A DNA stretch of 64,000 nucleotides from JAKAXS01 sp965279065 (GCA_965279065.1 OZ257134.1:2170001-2234000); one strand, 5' to 3'. Positions 17,741 through 27,082 are shown, counted from the stretch's first letter. The notes: generated by a model not told the origin, from the letters alone. Made by a program: numbers and translations.

Positions 17741-19925
17741 GCCGTCTCCGTTCGGTCGTCTCAACGAGAAGGTCCAGCATTGGATCTGGGACAAAGGCTG
17801 GAACGAACTCCGCGATATCCAAGCGAAAGCGATTGGCGGCGTCCTCGACGGGGAGAATGATGTGATCCTGGCGGCGACCACCGCCGCCGGGAAGACCGAG
17901 GCCGCTTTTCTGCCGATCCTCAGCTCGATCGCCCTCGACAACATCGACAGCTTTGCCATCCTTTACGTGAGTCCACTCAAGGCTCTCATTAACGACCAGT
18001 TCCGGCGCTTGGAAGATCTCTGCGAACGCCTCGAGCTTCCGGTCGTCAAGTGGCATGGGGACGCCTCGGCTGCGGCGAAGGCGAGAGCTATACAAAATCC
18101 CAGGGGCGTCGTGCTCATCACGCCGGAATCTTTGGAGTCCCTGCTGGTGCGGCGGGGGCCAGACGTGAGACGCCTGATCCACGACCTGCGCTTCATCGTC
18201 ATCGATGAACTGCACGCCTTTCTATCCGGCGAGCGTGGCATCCATCTAGCATCGCTTCTCAAGCGTCTAGATGCGACCGCTGGCCGGCGCATCAGGAAGG
18301 TTGGATTGTCGGCGACGATCGGTGACTTCGCCCTTGCACAGTATTTCATGAACCCCACAGAGCCGCAGACTGTCCAACTGATCGAAAGCTCGCTGGGCCA
18401 GCCGGAGTTACGCCTACAGATTAGAGGGTATCGGGAACCTGATCCGGATTGGGAAACCCGCAAACCCGAAGAAGAACGGCTCGTTCCAGCACAGACCGCG
18501 ATCGTTGCTCACCTCCACCAAACGCTTCGCGGCCGGAACAATCTTGTATTCGCGTCGCGCCGCCAGGAGGTTGAGAGCGTCGCCGACGCGTTGGGTCGCC
18601 TCAGCGAAAGCAAACGCGTGCCGAATGAGTTTTTCCCTCATCACGGAAGTCTCTCAAAAACTTTGAGAGAGGAATTGGAGGAGCGGCTCAAATCCGGCGA
18701 GCTGCCTACAACGGCCGTCGCCACGACAACACTCGAACTTGGCATCGATATTGGCTCGGTTACCTCGGTCGCGCAGGTCGGACCGCCGGCTTCCGTAGCG
18801 GGTCTGCGTCAGCGGCTTGGACGTAGCGGTCGCCGAGAAGGAGAGCCGTCGGTCTTACGCATCTACGTTCGTGAGCCAGATCGACCGGCCGAAGATGATC
18901 CGTTTGAGCGGCTGCGGTTGGAACTCGTCCAGGCCGTCGCCGCAGTGAATATCCTGGTTTCGAAGTGGGTCGAGCCCGGGGGAATACAGGGGCTGCACCT
19001 GTCAACGCTGCTGCATCAAACGTTGGCCCTCATTTGCGAACGGGGAGGCGCGCGTGCCAAGGACATGTTCAGACTGCTGTGCGGCCCGGGGCCGTTCGCT
19101 CAGGTGTCGGAGCAAGATTATGCGGCCCTGCTAAGGGCCATGAGCGATGCCAAGATCATCGAGCAATCCCCGGACGGCATTCTGATGCTCGGGTCGCTCG
19201 GGGAGACGATTACAAACAGGTTCGATTTCTATGCGGTCTTCATGACCGACGATGAGTACCGCATCGTCACCGACCAGCGGACACTCGGCACGGTGCCCAT
19301 ATTCAATCCGTTGCGCCAAGGAGACTTTCTCACGTTTGCAGGTCGGCGCTGGATCGTCTTGAGCATCGACGATCGGGCAAAGGTCGTGATGGTCAAGCCG
19401 GCCCCAGCTGGGCGCGTGCCCCTATTCCCGGCCCAGGAAGGCATCCCGCTACACGATCGGCTCGTGCAGGAAATGCGTGCCATTTACAGGAGCGAGACAA
19501 GCTATCCGTTCCTTGACCTTATCGGAAAAACGCTGCTGCAGGAAGCGCGGGACGCGTATCGCGATCTTGGGCTCGACAGCAGACAGCTTTTGAATGTTGG
19601 AGACGATATTTATCTTTTCGTTTGGCGGGGAACGAAGGCCACCGAGACCGTGCGGTTGGCTTTAGCATCCCAGGACATCCGCACCGAAGCATACAGCGTC
19701 GGGCTTCATGCCAAGTACTGTGAATTGGAAAAGTTTTCGAGCGCGCTGCATCGCATTCTTCAGTATCCTCCTACGGCTCACGACGTCGCAGCATTCGCTG
19801 AGCCGCTTCGACGCCAGAAGTACGATATTCATTTGCCCGATCCCATGTTGCGAGATGCGTTCGCGCGTACTCGCGTCGATTTAAGCGTTCTGGAAACGAC
19901 GAATTCGCTTCCTCCAGCAGTTTAA
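17715..19925 (+). CDS. Lhr/BrxHI-like superfamily II helicase
   Basis: 736 residues. Motifs in order: Walker A ATTAAGKTEA, Ib TPESLE, II IDELHAF (DELH, as in Lhr-type helicases), III LSATI, V TTTLELGIDIGSV, VI QRLGRSGRR. After the two RecA domains come a winged-helix region and a C-terminal beta-rich extension (FLTFAGRRWIVLSID), as in Lhr-core/BrxHI proteins. It is predicted to translocate on DNA and unwind or remodel it. The start lies inside the 3' end of the ATPase gene. The next gene begins 3 nt after its stop. Confidence 0.9.
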   Translation: MSSHPSNSEPSPFGRLNEKVQHWIWDKGWNELRDIQAKAIGGVLDGENDVILAATTAAGKTEAAFLPILSSIALDNIDSFAILYVSPLKALINDQFRRLEDLCERLELPVVKWHGDASAAAKARAIQNPRGVVLITPESLESLLVRRGPDVRRLIHDLRFIVIDELHAFLSGERGIHLASLLKRLDATAGRRIRKVGLSATIGDFALAQYFMNPTEPQTVQLIESSLGQPELRLQIRGYREPDPDWETRKPEEERLVPAQTAIVAHLHQTLRGRNNLVFASRRQEVESVADALGRLSESKRVPNEFFPHHGSLSKTLREELEERLKSGELPTTAVATTTLELGIDIGSVTSVAQVGPPASVAGLRQRLGRSGRREGEPSVLRIYVREPDRPAEDDPFERLRLELVQAVAAVNILVSKWVEPGGIQGLHLSTLLHQTLALICERGGARAKDMFRLLCGPGPFAQVSEQDYAALLRAMSDAKIIEQSPDGILMLGSLGETITNRFDFYAVFMTDDEYRIVTDQRTLGTVPIFNPLRQGDFLTFAGRRWIVLSIDDRAKVVMVKPAPAGRVPLFPAQEGIPLHDRLVQEMRAIYRSETSYPFLDLIGKTLLQEARDAYRDLGLDSRQLLNVGDDIYLFVWRGTKATETVRLALASQDIRTEAYSVGLHAKYCELEKFSSALHRILQYPPTAHDVAAFAEPLRRQKYDIHLPDPMLRDAFARTRVDLSVLETTNSLPPAV

Positions 19926-19927
19926 AA

Positions 19928-22900
19928 ATGAAACTCGTCTCGAACAATCTCCTATTGAGCGCAACCGATCTGGTTAGCTTTCTCAACTGCCAGCATCTCA
20001 CCGGCCTCGATCAGGCCGTAGCGCAGGGCAAGCGCGCCAAGCCTCACAGCTGGAATCCTGCGCTCGAGATTCTCTGGCAGCGCGGCCTGGCCCATGAGCA
20101 GAGCTATGTCGATCATCTAAGATCGATAGGCCTCGATGTCGTCGAGATCGACGGCGTCGATGTGTCGGGGGAAGCCGTCGCACAGACACGCGCCGCCATG
20201 GAGCAGGGCGCCTCCATCATCGTCCAGGCCGCGTTGTCGTCCCACGGCTGGGCCGGCCGCGCCGATATCCTGTGCCGAGTGGAAAGCCCGAGTTCACTCT
20301 GGACGTGGTCCTACGAGCCGGCGGATACCAAACTCGCGCGCGAGACGAAGGGCGGCGCGGTTCTCCAGCTCTGCCTTTATTCCGAGCTGTTGTCATTCGT
20401 CCAAGGCGTTGCCCCCGAAGGGATGCATATCATCACGCCCTGGTCCGGCTTCGTGCCAGAAACCTACCGGTATGCCGATTATGCTGCCTACTTCCGCAAG
20501 GTGCGCGCAAGCCTGCGCCATACCGTCGATCAGGCGGATGAAGCCGCGACCTATCCCGATCCGAAGCCCCACTGCGATGTCTGCAGCTGGCAGCCGGACT
20601 GCGACAAACGCAGGCGCGATGATGATCATCCCTGTCTCGTCGCCGGCATCTCGAAAATCCAGATCAACGAGCTGAAAGAGCACGGCGTCACCACGCTGGC
20701 GGAACTGGCAACGCTTCCCTTGCCGCTCGCGTGGAAGCCGGAACGCGGGTCCGCCGCGTCCTACACCCGCATTCGCGAACAGGCGCGTATCCAGAGCGAA
20801 GCCAGAGAGGCGGGCGCACTCAAATATGAACTGTTGCCCGTCGAGCCGGGCCTTGGCCTGTTACGTCTGCCTGCGCCATCCGTCGGCGATATCTTTCTCG
20901 ACTTCGAAGGCGATCCGTTCGTCGGTGAGCAAGGCATGGAATATCTGTTTGGATATCGGTTCCAGGATGAGCAGGGGGCGATGACCTATCGCTGCGACTG
21001 GGCCTTCACGCGCGTCGCGGAGAAGCAAGCCTTCCAAGCCTTCGTCGACTTCGTGATTGCGCGATGGAAGGTCTATCCAGACCTGCACATCTATCACTAC
21101 GCGCCCTACGAGCCCGCCGCACTCAAGCGGATGATGGGGCATTACGCAACCCGCGAGGAAGAGATCGATCAGATGCTCCGCGCCGGGCTATTCGTTGACC
21201 TCTATCAGGTCACGCGTCACACCATGCGCGCCAGTGTCGAGAGCTACTCGATCAAGAACCTCGAGCCGTTTTATGAGTTCATGCGTGCGGCTGCTCTTAA
21301 GGATGCGACGGCGGCATTGATCGATCTCGAAAGCCGCCTCGAACTCGGTGAAAACGCCGATATTCCGGAGGAGACCAAAGACGTCGTCAGGGCCTACAAC
21401 GCCGACGACTGCCACTCTGCCGAAGCGTTGCGGAACTGGTTTGAAGAGCGGCGATCCGATCTGATCGCCCAGGGTATCGACGTCCCGCGGCCACAGCCGG
21501 GCGATGGCGCACCAAGCGTCGTGGTGACCGACTGGATGATCCGCATCGCGAAGCTGATCGAACAGCTCACGGAAGGGGTTCCGGTCGATAAGGCCGAGCG
21601 AACGGGCGAGCAAGCCGGCAGATGGCTTCTCGCCAACCTCCTCGACTGGCACCGCCGCGAGGAAAAGGCCGGATGGTGGGAGTATTTCCGGCTCGCAGAG
21701 CTTCCCGCCGAGGATCTTTTCGACGAACGGGCCGGACTCTCAGGTCTGACGTTCGATTCTGCACAAGGTGGCACGCCCAAGGCGCCCATCCACCGCTATC
21801 GCTTCCCGCCGCAGGAGACGGACATCCGCGGCGGCGAAGAGCTGAAGAACATCGGCGGCAAGCCGTTTGGCAAAGTCGAGGCCGTGAGCCTGGATGACCG
21901 CACCGTCGACATCAAGAAGCGCCAGGATACCGCCTCGTTGCATCCGGAGGCTGTGTTCGCTCACAAGCATATCGGCACCGAGGTCATGGCCGAGGCCCTC
22001 GTTCGCATTGCTGAATATGTCATCGCGCAGGGTATCGATGGGGAGGGGAGCTATCAGGCTGCGCGCGACCTGCTCCTGAAACTGCCGCCACGCGCCGGCG
22101 GCGCACCGTTGATCACGGAAGGCGAGACACCGCTCGACTCTGCGCTCCGCCTCTGCGCGCATCTAACATCCGGAGTCCTGCCGATCCAGGGCCCTCCCGG
22201 CGCCGGGAAGACCTTCGTCGGCGCCAATATGATCGTGGAGCTCGTCCGGCAGGGGAAAACCGTCGGCGTCACCGCCAACAGCCACAAGGTGATCCGCAAC
22301 CTCATCGACGCGACGATCAAAATCGCGAACGAAAATAACGTCGCTTTGCAATGCAGTCACAAGGCCGGCGAGGTTGAGCCGCCGCAACACTGCCTGACGT
22401 TCGCCAAAACTAGCGAGGCGCTGGTCCAGAGCCTCGGCAATGGCGTCAACGTCGGCGGCGGCACCGCCTGGCTGTGGGCGCGGCAGGATGCGGCCGAGGT
22501 GCTGGACGTGCTGATGGTTGACGAGGCAGCACAGATGTCTCTCGCCAACGTCCTGGCCGTTTCACAGGCTGCGCGAACCGTCATCCTGATCGGCGATCCG
22601 CAGCAGCTGGATCAGCCCATGCAGGGCAGCCATCCGGAAGGCGCCGACGTTTCCGCGCTCAACCATATTCTGGATGGCCACCACACCATTCCGCCGGACA
22701 AGGGGCTCTTCCTCGCCGAGACCTGGCGCCTCCATCCCGACATCTGCGCCTTCACGTCCGAGCTGTTTTATGACGGAAAACTCAAGTCCCGCGACGGGCT
22801 CGAAACCATCGGCGTCAGGCAATGCACCGCACTGCCCGAACCCGGTCTCTATCTTCTTGGCGTGCCCCATTCCGGGAACCAGAACAATTCACCCGAAGAG

Positions 22901-23329
22901 GCCCTCGCCGTGCGACGCCTCGTCAACGGGATGCTCGCAGATAAGCCTTCCTGGGTTGATCTGGAGGGTCAGGAGCGCGCGCTGACACTCGATGATATCG
23001 TCATCATCACGCCCTACAACGCCCAGGTGTTCGAGATCCAGAAGCTGCTGCCGGGCGCCCGCGTCGGCACGGTCGACAAGTTCCAGGGACAGGAAGCGCC
23101 GATTGCGATTTACTCGACGGCCACCTCGACACATGCCGACGCGCCCCGCGGCATGGAGTTTCTCTACAGCCTCAATCGCCTCAACGTCGCAACCTCACGG
23201 GCCAAATGCGCCAGTATCCTCGTCGCATCACCCCAGGTGTTCGATGCCGAGTGCCGGACGCCGCGGCAAATCCAGCTCGCCAATGCGTTTTGTCGTTACC
23301 TTGAGTTGGCGAGATCGCTCGAAGTCTGA
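19928..23329 (+). CDS. RecB nuclease - YprB exonuclease - SF1 helicase fusion (TM0106 type)
   Basis: 1,133 residues. The N-terminal third is a RecB/PD-(D/E)xK nuclease: GRADIL, PADTKLA and LQLCLYSELL (QxxxY motif). Cys in FLNCQHL plus HCDVCSWQPDC suggest a 4Fe-4S cluster, as in AddB and Cas4. Next is an RNase H-fold DEDD domain resembling YprB (IFLDFEGDPF, YHYAPYEPAALKRM, YNADDCHS). The C-terminal ~400 residues are a Dna2/Upf1-like SF1 helicase: QGPPGAGKTF, MVDEAAQMS, IGDPQQLDQP, TWRLHPDI, VDKFQGQEAP and NVATSRAK. Two nucleases and a helicase in one chain point to DNA end or flap processing. The 3-nt gap to the upstream helicase gene supports co-transcription. The GC-rich codon use here is smoother than in its neighbours. 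Confidence 0.88.
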   Translation: MKLVSNNLLLSATDLVSFLNCQHLTGLDQAVAQGKRAKPHSWNPALEILWQRGLAHEQSYVDHLRSIGLDVVEIDGVDVSGEAVAQTRAAMEQGASIIVQAALSSHGWAGRADILCRVESPSSLWTWSYEPADTKLARETKGGAVLQLCLYSELLSFVQGVAPEGMHIITPWSGFVPETYRYADYAAYFRKVRASLRHTVDQADEAATYPDPKPHCDVCSWQPDCDKRRRDDDHPCLVAGISKIQINELKEHGVTTLAELATLPLPLAWKPERGSAASYTRIREQARIQSEAREAGALKYELLPVEPGLGLLRLPAPSVGDIFLDFEGDPFVGEQGMEYLFGYRFQDEQGAMTYRCDWAFTRVAEKQAFQAFVDFVIARWKVYPDLHIYHYAPYEPAALKRMMGHYATREEEIDQMLRAGLFVDLYQVTRHTMRASVESYSIKNLEPFYEFMRAAALKDATAALIDLESRLELGENADIPEETKDVVRAYNADDCHSAEALRNWFEERRSDLIAQGIDVPRPQPGDGAPSVVVTDWMIRIAKLIEQLTEGVPVDKAERTGEQAGRWLLANLLDWHRREEKAGWWEYFRLAELPAEDLFDERAGLSGLTFDSAQGGTPKAPIHRYRFPPQETDIRGGEELKNIGGKPFGKVEAVSLDDRTVDIKKRQDTASLHPEAVFAHKHIGTEVMAEALVRIAEYVIAQGIDGEGSYQAARDLLLKLPPRAGGAPLITEGETPLDSALRLCAHLTSGVLPIQGPPGAGKTFVGANMIVELVRQGKTVGVTANSHKVIRNLIDATIKIANENNVALQCSHKAGEVEPPQHCLTFAKTSEALVQSLGNGVNVGGGTAWLWARQDAAEVLDVLMVDEAAQMSLANVLAVSQAARTVILIGDPQQLDQPMQGSHPEGADVSALNHILDGHHTIPPDKGLFLAETWRLHPDICAFTSELFYDGKLKSRDGLETIGVRQCTALPEPGLYLLGVPHSGNQNNSPEEALAVRRLVNGMLADKPSWVDLEGQERALTLDDIVIITPYNAQVFEIQKLLPGARVGTVDKFQGQEAPIAIYSTATSTHADAPRGMEFLYSLNRLNVATSRAKCASILVASPQVFDAECRTPRQIQLANAFCRYLELARSLEV

Positions 23330-23387
23330 ACCAGCTCGGCATTGATCGTTGGACCTTAGATAGGACGTCGATAAGGAAGATGGGTCA

Positions 23388-24242
23388 ATGAACTTCGTAG
23401 CGATAGACGTAGAAACCGCAAATGCGGATATGGCATCGATCTGCTCAGTCGGTGCCGTCAAATTTGAGAGCGGCGAAGTCACTTCCGAGTGGTACTCCCT
23501 TGTTGATCCGCAAGACTATTTTGATGGCCTCAATGTCTCTATTCACGGTATCGACGAGGAGCAGGTGCGAGGCGCGCCGACCTACGCTGAGATATTTCCG
23601 ATACTGGATGGATTGCTGGCGGGCGCTGTCGTTGTCACCCACACTCACTTTGATCGCGTTGCCACACACCAGGCTTCTGGCCGATGGGCGGTTGCAACAC
23701 CCAGCTGCACCTGGCTCGATTCAGCACGTGTGGCCCGCCGCACCTGGGCAGAGTGTGCCAGTAGGGGCTATGGCCTCGCGGATGTTTGCAGACTGATTGG
23801 GTACCAGTTCCGCCATCATCACGCCTTGGAAGATGCGAAGGCTGCAGGGCATATTGTGTTGGCAGCAAGCCACAAGACCGGACTCGATCTGAGCGGTTGG
23901 CTACGTCGTGTCGAGCAGCCTATTGGGGCTGGAGCAAATCATGCGATTGAGCGCGATGGCAACCCAAACGGTCCGCTGTTTGGCGAGGTTATCGCTTTTA
24001 CTGGAACGCTGCTGATCCCGCGCAGAGAGGCGGCTGACTTGGCCGCCAGTGTTGGATGTGAAGTTGACGCCGGTGTGACCAAGAAGACGACACTTTTGGT
24101 CGTTGGAGACGCAGACGTGCAGCGATTGGCGGGATACGAAAAAAGCGCGAAGCATCGTAAGGTCGAAGAGCTGGTTGCTAAAGGTTATCCGATACGCATC
24201 CTCCGCGAATCCGACTTCCGGCAGTTGGTCGCATTGGCATGA
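23388..24242 (+). CDS. DEDDh exonuclease with C-terminal BRCT domain
   Basis: 284 residues. The exonuclease domain resembles the DNA polymerase III epsilon fold: Exo I FVAIDVETAN, Exo II THTHFDR (usual N replaced by H before the H/D) and Exo III HHALEDAKAA. The last ~85 residues are a BRCT module (GEVIAFTGTLLIPRREAADLAA...LLVVGD), an arrangement seen in stand-alone exonuclease/BRCT proteins of many bacteria. It follows the RecB-helicase fusion by 58 nt and likely belongs to the same group. It is predicted to trim DNA 3'-5'; the BRCT may target breaks or bind partners. Confidence 0.85.
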   Translation: MNFVAIDVETANADMASICSVGAVKFESGEVTSEWYSLVDPQDYFDGLNVSIHGIDEEQVRGAPTYAEIFPILDGLLAGAVVVTHTHFDRVATHQASGRWAVATPSCTWLDSARVARRTWAECASRGYGLADVCRLIGYQFRHHHALEDAKAAGHIVLAASHKTGLDLSGWLRRVEQPIGAGANHAIERDGNPNGPLFGEVIAFTGTLLIPRREAADLAASVGCEVDAGVTKKTTLLVVGDADVQRLAGYEKSAKHRKVEELVAKGYPIRILRESDFRQLVALA

Positions 24243-24412
24243 TGCCAAGCCACTTGCAGACCCGTGTTGGACAAATAGGGCGACGGAAGCCGAACTAAGA
24301 ATTCAGAGCAACCAGTCCAACGAGTGTCAGGGTCGCCCCCTTTGTTGACCGGACGCCTGGGTGCTTACGCGTTCGGCATCGCTTTCCCAATGAGAGATCC
24401 TTGCTTCGAGCT

Positions 24413-25825
24413 TTAAACCATCTCCCGTCGAGCGCGAAACTCGCTGACACGATCGATACGTTCCAGAACGTGAACTCGATAGTCGCTCAACAAATTCTCC
24501 GCATCTGCAGCACCCTCACTCAGGAGCGCATCTGTTTCCGCAAGCGCTTGCGCCAGGGTGAGGGAGGTTCGTGCTTCATCGACAAGCCGGTCGGTCAGGT
24601 CCCGCTCAACGAGGCGCTGGAGTGCATCCGACAAGACCGACCGATGCTCGATGTAAATGAGACGGCGCCCAAACACCTTCAAACGCTCGTCCTCGAGGCT
24701 TTCCACGATATCCACGCGTTCTGCCCAGGACACTTTGTGAAACTGGGCAATCCGTTGTTCGTCAGCCTGTGAAGGGAATGCCTCGTAAAGTCTTTCCTCC
24801 ACTTTCTGACGAGGCGGTAGCCCGGCGTCGCGCGCTAAGAAGCGCGAGACTAACCTCGTGCACAGCTCGGCATTCGCTTTCACCAGCCGTGCCCGTTCCT
24901 CGATTTGCTCGATGCTCAGTCCGCAAAGCTGTTCCTCGGACGCCTCGAACAAAGCCGTTAGCGTTGGACCGCTGTTGGTCCTAATCCTTCTTATGGGGCA
25001 TGGTGTCTGCGCAAGTTCCACGTCGAGCTCCTCGTCTGACAGAGCCACCCATCTCGTCGGTTCAGACTTCAATTCAAGACAGAACCGCACCGTTGCCTGG
25101 TCTGGATGCTTCCCGATGTATACGACCGGGCTGTGATACGACTGGTTGCGGAAGAACTCGGTCAGCACGAACCCATCTTCCTGTTCTACAAAATCAGCGA
25201 CCGAGGCCTTCTTGGAAAAGCGCACAAACCGCTGCCAAAGCTCCGGCGCGAGCCTACGGATTCTTCGGCAGAGCTCTACAGTTGCATTCACATCCGACAA
25301 AGCGTTGTGGGCTTGATGTAGGCCAATTTCATTGGCAGCAGCCAACAACTCCAATTTGAACGTCGGACGTGCTTTAGGCCCCATTGGCACAACAAGGCAT
25401 GGGGGATTGGCCGATGCTGCGGCCATGGCAAGTCCAAGTGCGTCGGCGCGGCAGTTGCCGTGCAAGCTCGTAAGGTACGCCGGCAGAAGGCACTGGAAGA
25501 ACGAGTGACGCAGCATCTCTTCGTCGAAGCGGATTGAATTGTATCCAATAAATATCGCAGGAGACCACTGCAGAAGGCGCTCCCTAATGCGACAGACCAT
25601 CTCGTAATGAGAAGGCAACTCCGGATCCAACAACTGGGCTATTGGTACTCCGTTGGTGCGGATCGCGACTGGATGCGGCACGACATGGGGCAGAAGGCGA
25701 GATCTTATCTCCAGCCGCTCCAGCTCTCTCAGATCGTTGTCTGTACGGACCGCCGCGAAGTGGATTATCTGATCAAAACCGCACTCCAGCCCAGTGGTTT
25801 CGGTGTCGAAAAAGACATAGCTCAA
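24413..25825 (-). CDS. Exonuclease I (SbcB)-like 3'-5' DNA exonuclease
   Basis: 470 residues, matching the 475 of E. coli ExoI. DEDDh motifs: FFDTETTGL (Exo I), GYNSIRFDEEM (the ExoI-specific GYNxxRFDDE signature) and HNALSDVNATVEL (Exo III). RPTFKLELLAAANEIG also matches the ExoI family. The C-terminal half corresponds to the SH3-like and helical clamp regions. It is predicted to degrade single-stranded DNA. It converges with the exonuclease-BRCT gene and lies 18 nt downstream of the ImmA-like gene, so it may be co-transcribed with the XRE/ImmA pair. It is probably an accessory paralogue of the host sbcB. Confidence 0.85.
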   Translation of the reverse strand: MSYVFFDTETTGLECGFDQIIHFAAVRTDNDLRELERLEIRSRLLPHVVPHPVAIRTNGVPIAQLLDPELPSHYEMVCRIRERLLQWSPAIFIGYNSIRFDEEMLRHSFFQCLLPAYLTSLHGNCRADALGLAMAAASANPPCLVVPMGPKARPTFKLELLAAANEIGLHQAHNALSDVNATVELCRRIRRLAPELWQRFVRFSKKASVADFVEQEDGFVLTEFFRNQSYHSPVVYIGKHPDQATVRFCLELKSEPTRWVALSDEELDVELAQTPCPIRRIRTNSGPTLTALFEASEEQLCGLSIEQIEERARLVKANAELCTRLVSRFLARDAGLPPRQKVEERLYEAFPSQADEQRIAQFHKVSWAERVDIVESLEDERLKVFGRRLIYIEHRSVLSDALQRLVERDLTDRLVDEARTSLTLAQALAETDALLSEGAADAENLLSDYRVHVLERIDRVSEFRARREMV

Positions 25826-25843
25826 GGGCCACCTTCGCTAAAA

Positions 25844-26362
25844 TTAGCCTCCAGCAAGTCGCCAGCGAAAGGCTCCGGGGCTCACGCGAAATTTCCGAGC
25901 CATAGCCTCCACACTCGCGTCATCCTCAATATCCACGCCGCCGGCACCGATGGCGTCCTTTACGAGGTCGCTCGGCATCAGGAGTTCAGCAGCGAACGCG
26001 TTCGCCTCAACCTCCAGGGCATCGGTTCCTTTTGACGACAGGTCGTCGCGATACAAAACGCTCCCTTTGTCAACGTGGATGGCGCGGCGGATTTCGTCCG
26101 CATGGAGAACGTGATGGCCGAGTTCGTGGGCCGCCGAGAAGCGTTGTCGGTTCGGATGGTGAAGCGCATTGACACCGATGATGCCAACACCGTCCTTGAT
26201 GTAGGCCATGCCCGACAGATCCTCCTCGAGGGGCGCGAACTGCAGCACGATGTTTCGACTCTTGATGATCCGCTCGATAGGGACTGGGGCAGCCTTCACG
26301 CCGAAGTCCAATAAGAGAGCCTGGGCGGCGCTGCGAGCCCTTTGCTGATTCGGCTTTCTCAT
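25844..26362 (-). CDS. ImmA/IrrE-family metallopeptidase
   Basis: 172 residues. The zinc-peptidase motif HELGHH is followed by EANAFAAELLMP carrying the third ligand Glu, the classical ImmA/IrrE layout. Such proteins are usually paired with an XRE repressor, which they cleave or inactivate in response to stress or DNA damage. Here the XRE gene overlaps by 1 nt upstream. The pair probably regulates itself and perhaps the exonuclease I gene 18 nt downstream. Confidence 0.9.
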   Translation of the reverse strand: MRKPNQQRARSAAQALLLDFGVKAAPVPIERIIKSRNIVLQFAPLEEDLSGMAYIKDGVGIIGVNALHHPNRQRFSAAHELGHHVLHADEIRRAIHVDKGSVLYRDDLSSKGTDALEVEANAFAAELLMPSDLVKDAIGAGGVDIEDDASVEAMARKFRVSPGAFRWRLAGG

Positions 26363-26700
26363 CAGCCGTTGCCTTTCGCGAGAGCGGTCGCGATGAGCTC
26401 AGTAATCTGCGCCTTGCCCCGTGCGGTGACGCTGCCTCCGGACAAGGGCACTTCCAACTGGTCCCGTTTCGGCGGTTTCACGGGCGCCGGAAGCAAATCC
26501 GAAATTCTCGCAATCTCAAGCGCTTCAGCGAGATGATAAACGTGATGAAGCAGCACGTTTTGTCTTCCTCTCTCGATGTTTGCGATGGACGCGCGCGACA
26601 TGCCCACCCGCATCGCCAGCTTAGCTTGCGTGAGCCCGAGCTCCTTGCGCCGCGTTGCAAGCGCTTTGCCGAAGGCCTCGTAGATTCCATTTTCTGTCAT
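26362..26700 (-). CDS. XRE-family helix-turn-helix repressor
   Basis: 112 residues from ATG 26700 (MTENGIYEAFGKAL); earlier in-frame codons precede the operator and code nothing protein-like. The HTH is in LTQAKLAMRVGMSRASIANIE. The C-terminal ~50 residues (PAPVKPPKRDQLEVPLSGG) are likely flexible and could be the ImmA target. It is the first gene of a pair, or trio with exoI, reading left. A perfect 10-bp inverted repeat starts 5 nt upstream of the start codon and is the probable autoregulatory site. Confidence 0.88.
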   Translation of the reverse strand: MTENGIYEAFGKALATRRKELGLTQAKLAMRVGMSRASIANIERGRQNVLLHHVYHLAEALEIARISDLLPAPVKPPKRDQLEVPLSGGSVTARGKAQITELIATALAKGNG

Positions 26701-26704
26701 GACG

Positions 26705-26750
26705 AAATGTTTGCAGCAGCGGAGGCAAAATGTCAACGTCGCAAACATTT
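26705..26750 (-). promoter_or_regulatory. Probable operator of the XRE/ImmA pair
   Basis: AAATGTTTGC at 26705-26714 and its exact reverse complement at 26741-26750 flank a 26-nt spacer just upstream of the XRE start. A further GCAAAC half-site lies at about 26759. Position and symmetry fit binding by the XRE dimer. Inference. Confidence 0.5.
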
Positions 26751-26780
26751 GTGTGTATTGCAAACCTTATCTTGTGTCTA

Positions 26781-26825
26781 TTGACAACATTGCGGCTCTT
26801 TGCAATCTTCTGCGCGGCAAGATTG
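26781..26825 (+). promoter_or_regulatory. Promoter and palindrome ahead of the DUF2188 gene
   Basis: A perfect -35 hexamer TTGACA lies at 26781-26786. About 17 nt later a weak -10 (CAATCT) overlaps a perfect 7-bp inverted repeat (CAATCTT at 26803-26809, AAGATTG at 26819-26825). A palindrome over the -10/start region suggests repression. The gene starts at 26861. Confidence 0.4.
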
Positions 26826-26860
26826 TGGAATCATTCGTCGGCAACAGAAGGAAATTTGTG

Positions 26861-27082
26861 ATGAGCAAGCGCATACACGTTGTTCCCCATGAGGACGGTT
26901 GGGGCGCCCGTCGTGAAGGGGCCTCTCGCGTGGGATCCGTGCACGATACTCAAGCCGAGGCTGCCGCCGCAGCGCGCACCACGGCAATGCGCGAGCATGG
27001 AGAGGTGATCATTCATCGACCCGATGGTCGTATTCGTGATTCCGACTCCTACGGAAACGATCCCTTCCCGCCGAAGGGATGA
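26861..27082 (+). CDS. DUF2188 family small protein
   Basis: 73 residues from ATG 26861; a purine-rich AGAAGGAAA precedes it. The sequence matches the DUF2188 pattern: IHVVPHEDGWGARREG, a Ser/Thr turn, then A-rich helix TQAEAAAAARTTA and the strand GEVIIHRPDGRIRDSDSYGNDP. DUF2188 proteins are small alpha/beta folds resembling ribosome/RNA-linked modules; no function is established. It is first in a run of four small genes. Confidence 0.8.
   Translation: MSKRIHVVPHEDGWGARREGASRVGSVHDTQAEAAAAARTTAMREHGEVIIHRPDGRIRDSDSYGNDPFPPKG

Noticed and set aside
14073..19925. BREX system
   Set aside because: BrxD- and BrxHI-like proteins are present, but no PglX methyltransferase, PglZ, BrxA/B or BrxC/PglY was found.
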